Origin: Asterochloris sp. CNOR1 | Lineage: Eukaryota > Chlorophyta > Trebouxiophyceae > Trebouxiales > Trebouxiaceae | DNA length: 64,000 nt | NCBI GenBank assembly: GCA_963969365.1 | Contig: OZ017754.1 | Location: 2,418,001-2,482,000 of the forward strand | Direction: 5' to 3' | Part shown: one piece after another, positions 59,617-64,000 of the stretch | Layout: each line of letters begins with the position of its first letter | How positions within the stretch are numbered: position 1 is the stretch's first letter | The notes under the pieces: model-generated | What the model was told of the DNA's origin: nothing | Seen by the model: the letters and a program-made list of their open reading frames with translations, nothing else | Database searches by the model: none | Translations under genes and position numbers: made by a program

Positions 59617-60588
59617 TCAGGATGTGAACATGCCCCCAAGCTCTCCTCTGATGTATCCCGGGGCATGGCGCGCCTGTGACGTCTCAACCTTAGGGAACTT
59701 TGTAACCTTGTGCTGCAGATGAGATGCATGTTACTCAATCACTGGCACAATGGATGGGCTAAACAGCACTACCAGTGGGACAATTAGGTACCTGCACAAC
59801 CCGTAGTGTCCTGCTGTAGGGCAGCTTGCTCCCATTGCTGAGGCCCTGCAAGGCCTTGTGATGCTCCATGACGCTGCAGCTCTCCACTCCAGGCGATGGC
59901 TGCATGAAGGCTTTGCATCTCCATAACCAGGCTCACTCAAAAAGAAATCAGGGACAAGTTTGCCTGCATGGCAAGGCCCTCACCTTTGCCTTTTGCATAT
60001 GCTCGATGGTGGCCAGACTGTTTTTCACCTGCTGCTGCAGGTCCATGATCGCGCCTATAAGTCAGTGGCCTGGCGCTGTCAGAATGACTGGCGGTTACGG
60101 TTGATACTTGACCTGTCATGGGCAGTGTCACATTATCACATCAGCACTGATGCTTCTGTCACGCTGTTGATGACAGACGCCAAAGACCATCAGCCTAGCT
60201 GGTGACATGCAAGTGGAGCCAGCTGTCTTGACTGAGGCCAGGCCTCCGTGGAAATGTCAGGGCCCATAAGTCGGGCGACAGCCAGGGGTGCCTGGAGGTC
60301 CAGGCTGTTGCAGCATCACATGAATGTGAGGTAAATGACACAAGGTCTGCAGCATGCTAGGACCCAGGAAACGACATCACATGCACAGATCTGGAAGCCT
60401 CTTAGCACAATTGGTTGCTTGAGTATTCATGCCTGCACGGGGCTGAATTTGAGTCAGGCCAGACACAGCAACAATTGGTCATAGGCGGACAGGGCTGCTT
60501 CTCATTTCTGACCTGCGTGAGCGTGTCTCAGGAATGCCGCGGCTCCTTCATCTTGTCCTGCTCCTCTTTCTCCACCTTCTCTTAGCAT
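59617..60588 (-). CDS. Small unknown protein, 116 aa
   Basis: No family recognised. Four exons join with matching phase: 60588-60513 (MLREGGERGAGQDEGAAAFL), 60054-59984 (MDLQQQVKNSLATIEHMQKAK, likely a short coiled coil), 59899-59792 (MEHHKALQGLSNGSKLPYSR) and 59712-59617 (HKVTKFPKVETSQARHAPGY to ELGGMFTS). Donors are GTCAGA, GTGAGG and GTACCT; acceptors are TAG and CAG. The agreement of phase across all junctions and the charged, helical reading support a real gene. It ends 144 bp from the stop of the convergent AAA+ gene. No signal peptide or membrane segment is seen. Confidence 0.6.
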
Positions 60589-62051
60589 CTACAAGGTGAC
60601 GCATAGTGCGGACTCATTTCGGCTCACAAGCTCATGCAGCACCTCTCAGCCCCGCAGCAAACTACTTAACACCTGTAACATCTGCTGGCCTGCAGGCATG
60701 GCCCAATGCCTTGTTGGCCTTGAAGCACCAAGATGCCCATGTACTGGGCATCTCTGCAGAGGTGCAGCATTGCATGGCCTGCACCACCCTCGCTTCTCTG
60801 CAGCACTGTTATGAGCAGCCTCACCCATCTCCTGGCCTCAGCAGCCCTCAGACAGTCTCGATGTTGCACAGGGTCCAGCAGCCTCCCAAGCCATAGAGCT
60901 GCGTTGTGTGCATTGCCATTGTTCCACCTTCTCACTGGCAGGCTAGTCATCTGCAGCAGCCGTTGCCCCAGCCTTGGCATCAACATGATCTCCACCAAGG
61001 CGAGTGTACAGCTCTAGCTTCTTGTTGGCTTTATCATTCTGCCTCATCTTGGCACCAGCTTCTTGAGAATGGCAGCCAGCTGATCCTGCAGGCATGCACG
61101 GAGGGTGATGGCTTGCGGCACAAACTCTGCCTGAGGGTCCCCTGAATCTGTTGCAATTGCACCCAGCAGCCAGGGCAATGTAGTGTTAGCGGCCGCCCAC
61201 CCAATGTGGCTGAGTGCTGCTTATAGGACTGGTAGCCTCAGTGCTAAGCCGGTCAGCCAAAGCTGCCTATGGAGGCTGCAGCACGACAGCATGCATTACT
61301 GCCACCTCATGCCCATCATCTGGGCCGCCCAGCCCTTGCAGGTTGCACGGCATGAGGCAGCGCAAAGCAGCAGGAGGTCCATGCTGGTGAGGCCACCAGA
61401 GGGGAGCTGAAGCTTGCATGGCAGTGCTGTGGCCAGCTGGTTCTTGCAGCGCAGCTTGGGTCGATCATCAAGTCACCTTACCTTACACCGGCCAGTCAGA
61501 CCTCAGAGCCTGTCAAGGAGCCTCCGGCAGCAGGCACTGGCTGGTGGCTCTTAGCAACCTCATGCGGGTAGATTGACACCTCAGTGAAGCTGGTAACACC
61601 GCTTGAAGAGTCATCACTCAGACTGATGACTTCATCAAAAATCCAATCATAGATATGTGTGGTCAGATGACCTCAGCATGACAATTGAGCGAGCTATACG
61701 CATCAGCCATCTGCATGTCTTGTGTCAAAAGCAAAAGATAGAGGAAAGCTGATGTGAAATGAGCCAAAGGTGACTGAGCTTGCTGAGGACGCCATGACTA
61801 GCCGCTTGATGACAGTGCAGTGGTGGACAGCTGTTTGTGAAAGGACTTGGGCTCCAGGACTAATAGCACAGGGCAACCGGGGCATTACTTTCATACATAT
61901 GTGGTCAGATAATCTTGAGTGTAGCATGACAAGTAGGGGATCTGTAGGCCTCAACCATTTGCATGTCTTGTGACCTCACCAGGAGAATGAGACAGAGAAA
62001 AGCCGCTTTGGATTTAGCCAAAGGTGACCAAGCTTGCTGAGGAGGCCATGA
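60589..62051. other. Unresolved stretch with possible exons on both strands
   Basis: A plus-strand block at about 60697-60815 (AWPNALLALKHQDAHVLGIS) and a minus-strand block at about 61150-61040 (FVPQAITLRACLQDQLAAIL) read like protein, but neither could be linked to starts or neighbours. The right part (about 61640-62051) holds the downstream copy of a tandem duplication and the 3' flank of the Ala/Ser/Thr-rich gene. Confidence 0.35.
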
Positions 62052-62070
62052 CTAGCCGCTCGAAGACGTT
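61650..62070 (-). repeat. About 250-bp tandem duplication covering a gene's stop codon and 3' flank
   Basis: Units near 61655-61815 and 61900-62067 share TGTGGTCAGAT, GCATGACAA, CATTTGCATGTCTTGTG-like text, AGCCAAAGGTGAC, AGCTTGCTGAGGA and GCCATGACTAGCCGCT. The matched CATGACTAGCCGCT landmark is 252 bp apart. It contains the stop codon of the Ala/Ser/Thr-rich gene at 62052-62054. Confidence 0.9.
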
Positions 62071-64000
62071 GATGCACTTGCTGCGGCGCCGGCTGTAGCC
62101 ACGATTGCAGTCGAGCTTGCAGACGATGAGGCACTGGCCTTCAGAAGGGTGGTGGCTGCTGGGACAAGCAGTGTCTGCCCTGCTGGCGGGAGGCCGAGGC
62201 AGTTGATCAGTGTGCTGACGCCAGCTGAAGCGGAAGCTGTGGAGGCCACCTGGGTCACAGCTTGTGAAAACCCTGTTGCAAAGTTGGTCGCGGTGTAGAG
62301 CTGCGCCCCAGCCGTGGCGTAGGCCACTGCAGCATGGCAAGTTGTTCGCCAGGGATGTGGCTGGCAAGCAACCACAGACGACGCTAACAGGCCATTGCGC
62401 TGAGGCTACATATACTGGAGCAGAGCTGGGCATGCAGCTCTGGGAGGGACAGCTGCGCCCGCATACATGGAAGAGACCCTCATGCACTGGGGATGCATGC
62501 TTGACGCCATCATTGAGCACGACGGGAGGCTGACAGGCCCTCTTGACACTGGATCATGGCAGGTCCAGCTCCATGCAAAGGAAGCAACCAAGGGCAAACT
62601 CACGTCCAAAGGCGGTCTGGATTGGAGTGCAGCTGTTGGGTGGCAGATCTTTGGCAAGCTCCGTCAGGAAGCAGTATCCCAGCTGAGAGTACTTTGGGTC
62701 CAGGCTGAAGATGGCAGCGATCAGGCTTGTTGCTGTGGAGGTGAACTGCAGGCGACCAAGGCATGCATTGCGGAGAGTGCTCGAGCTATCAGACTGTCAG
62801 CTGATCATGCCCAGTGAAGCCTCTCTGGACTGCTGTCCAGATGGCAACAACACGACGTCCTCTTTCCACAGAGCACCGCATGTCACATGGCCTGGGCAGC
62901 ACGGTGAAGGCAATCAGGCCACCAGAACATTTACCTGTGAGGAGAAGTTCCGGCCTGTGAGCAACACATCGACCAACCTGCTCACCTGAGGGCTTTTTGC
63001 TTCCAGCAAGGCTACCAGGATGTCTGCGTAGGCAGCGCCCAGGCAGCACAGGTTTGTGGGCCCGCCCGCGGCAGCCGCCACTTGGGTCAGTGCAGCGATG
63101 GTGTTGTTGGTGGCTTGCACCACACTAGCTGAGGCAGACGCAGAGGCTACTGATGTGCCAGCTCCTGATGAAGCATAGGCCTGCAGAGACCAGCCTGTGC
63201 TCGAGCGCCAAAGAGACGGGCAACATGATCTACAAGCATGTGGCATGGTGTGCATCAGCTGAGGCAAGTGCCGAGCGTTTGGCAGCAGGTGCAACGCTGC
63301 AAGCAAAGCACTGAGATCAGCCTGGTGAGTGCTGCAACATACTGTTGTGACGTTTGGGGTGCACATCGGGGGCGTCAACAGCCTCACCGAAGCGACGGCT
63401 GTGGCAGTGGTCTGTGCAAAGGTCGGTGCCACGCTGCAGAACCCTTGTGGGGCAGCGGTGAAGGCCTGGGCATAAGAGCTAGCCACCGCTGGTGTGAAGG
63501 TCTGCAAAAGGAAGCAGTCAGTACGATTTGTGAACCAGCAATAAGGAGACAGAAGGTCTAGCAAACACACACAGAGATGCATTTACAGAGCCCATCCATG
63601 CTGCAGGCATGCATTGGGGTCTTAACAGCTAGCTGACTGCAAGGTGGAACCTGCGAACAACAGTCTCACCTGGGTGACAAAGCATGTGGCTGCGGCTGTG
63701 GCCACGGCAGCGGCAGTGCACTGGCTGCCTGAGGCACTGGCCAAAGCAGTGGATGTGGCTGTGGCAGTGCAGGTGCCAGCGCCTTGCACCACAGTCGAAG
63801 TAGCATCAGCAGTTGCATTTGCTGCGCATACGGCAGGAGGGGGAATGAGGACCGGGACTGGCTTGAGCGGGGGCACGGAGATGGGCGCCGGCGCGGTCTT
63901 GTTGCCTGTGCCTGCAGGTGCAGTTGTGGCTTGAAAGGCCAGGCGGTGGCAATGCCTGTGCAGGCTTGGTGCTGGTGGGCTCGGCCGCAAGGCCTCCAGA
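62052..64000 (-). CDS. Ala/Ser/Thr-rich cysteine-bearing protein, 5' end beyond window
   Basis: Function unknown; composition suggests a secreted or wall-associated protein. Five in-phase exons: (beyond 64000)-63670, 63501-63388, 63180-62986, 62745-62604, 62326-62052. A Pro-rich spacer (PISVPPLKPVPVLIPPPAV) precedes low-complexity Ala/Ser/Thr/Val stretches with scattered cysteines: GTCTATATSTALASASGSQC, QAFTAAPQGFCSVAPTFAQT, SASASVVQATNNTIAALTQV then NLCCLGAAYADILVALLEA, FSLDPKYSQLGYCFLTELAK, and a C-terminal NCLGLPPAG followed by an Ala/Ser-rich tail. Related blocks such as SYAQAF, ATATS and TQVAS recur across exons, so the protein may have arisen by internal duplication. The N-terminus, where a signal peptide would be, lies outside the window. 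Confidence 0.7.

Overview
The window looks like nuclear DNA of a green alga, most likely a trebouxiophyte (Chlorella/Coccomyxa-like). It is moderately GC-rich and dense in small exons. Introns mostly open with GTGAG-type donors, and a striking share close with CTGCAG. Genes sit on both strands with no operon logic. The gene set is plant-like: a calcium-dependent protein kinase, a lambda-type glutathione transferase and a PTM/BPTF-like DDT-PHD protein. I see no viral, retroviral or transposase-like coding sequence, no CRISPR array and no convincing RNA gene.

Layout, left to right. A CDPK runs leftwards off the window (1-3.8 kb, minus). Divergent from it is a complete nine-exon SPRTN/Spartan DNA-protein-crosslink protease (4.0-7.5 kb, plus). 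An 18-kb minus-strand gene (8.3-26.1 kb) encodes a large chromatin protein: AT-hooks, acidic region, DDT, WHIM-like segments, PHD, CXXC, PHD and three bromodomains. Next come an unrecognised beta-propeller-like gene with beta-rich upstream exons (26.8-32.0 kb, minus), a lambda-like GST (32.6-34.9 kb, minus) and, 55 bp away head-to-head, an ADAT2-type tRNA adenosine deaminase (34.9-37.0 kb, plus). A DHRS11-like dehydrogenase (38.0-41.7 kb, minus) and guanylate kinase (42.5-45.5 kb, minus) follow. Then an unrecognised coiled-coil protein with a possible PP1-docking motif (46.0-48.0 kb, plus), a long Yta7/ATAD2-type AAA+ protein with an N-terminal extended PHD (48.2-59.5 kb, plus), a 116-residue unknown protein (59.6-60.6 kb, minus) and a 5'-truncated Ala/Ser/Thr-rich cysteine-bearing protein (62.05-64 kb, minus).

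Two of the largest genes are predicted chromatin factors (BPTF/PTM-like and ATAD2-like), and SPRTN acts on chromatin-bound DNA-protein crosslinks. Co-location does not prove shared function.

The most unusual signal is in the introns. At about eighteen places the sequence across a splice junction (exon end plus donor, or acceptor plus exon start) recurs as degenerate tandem copies inside the adjoining intron, two to six copies at roughly 45-190 bp spacing. A related duplication covers the stop-codon region of the last gene. The pattern occurs in at least seven genes and suggests repeated tandem duplication across exon-intron boundaries. Several GC-AG introns accompany it. All gene models are hand-built from reading frame, splice phase and family motifs; most 5' ends are uncertain.
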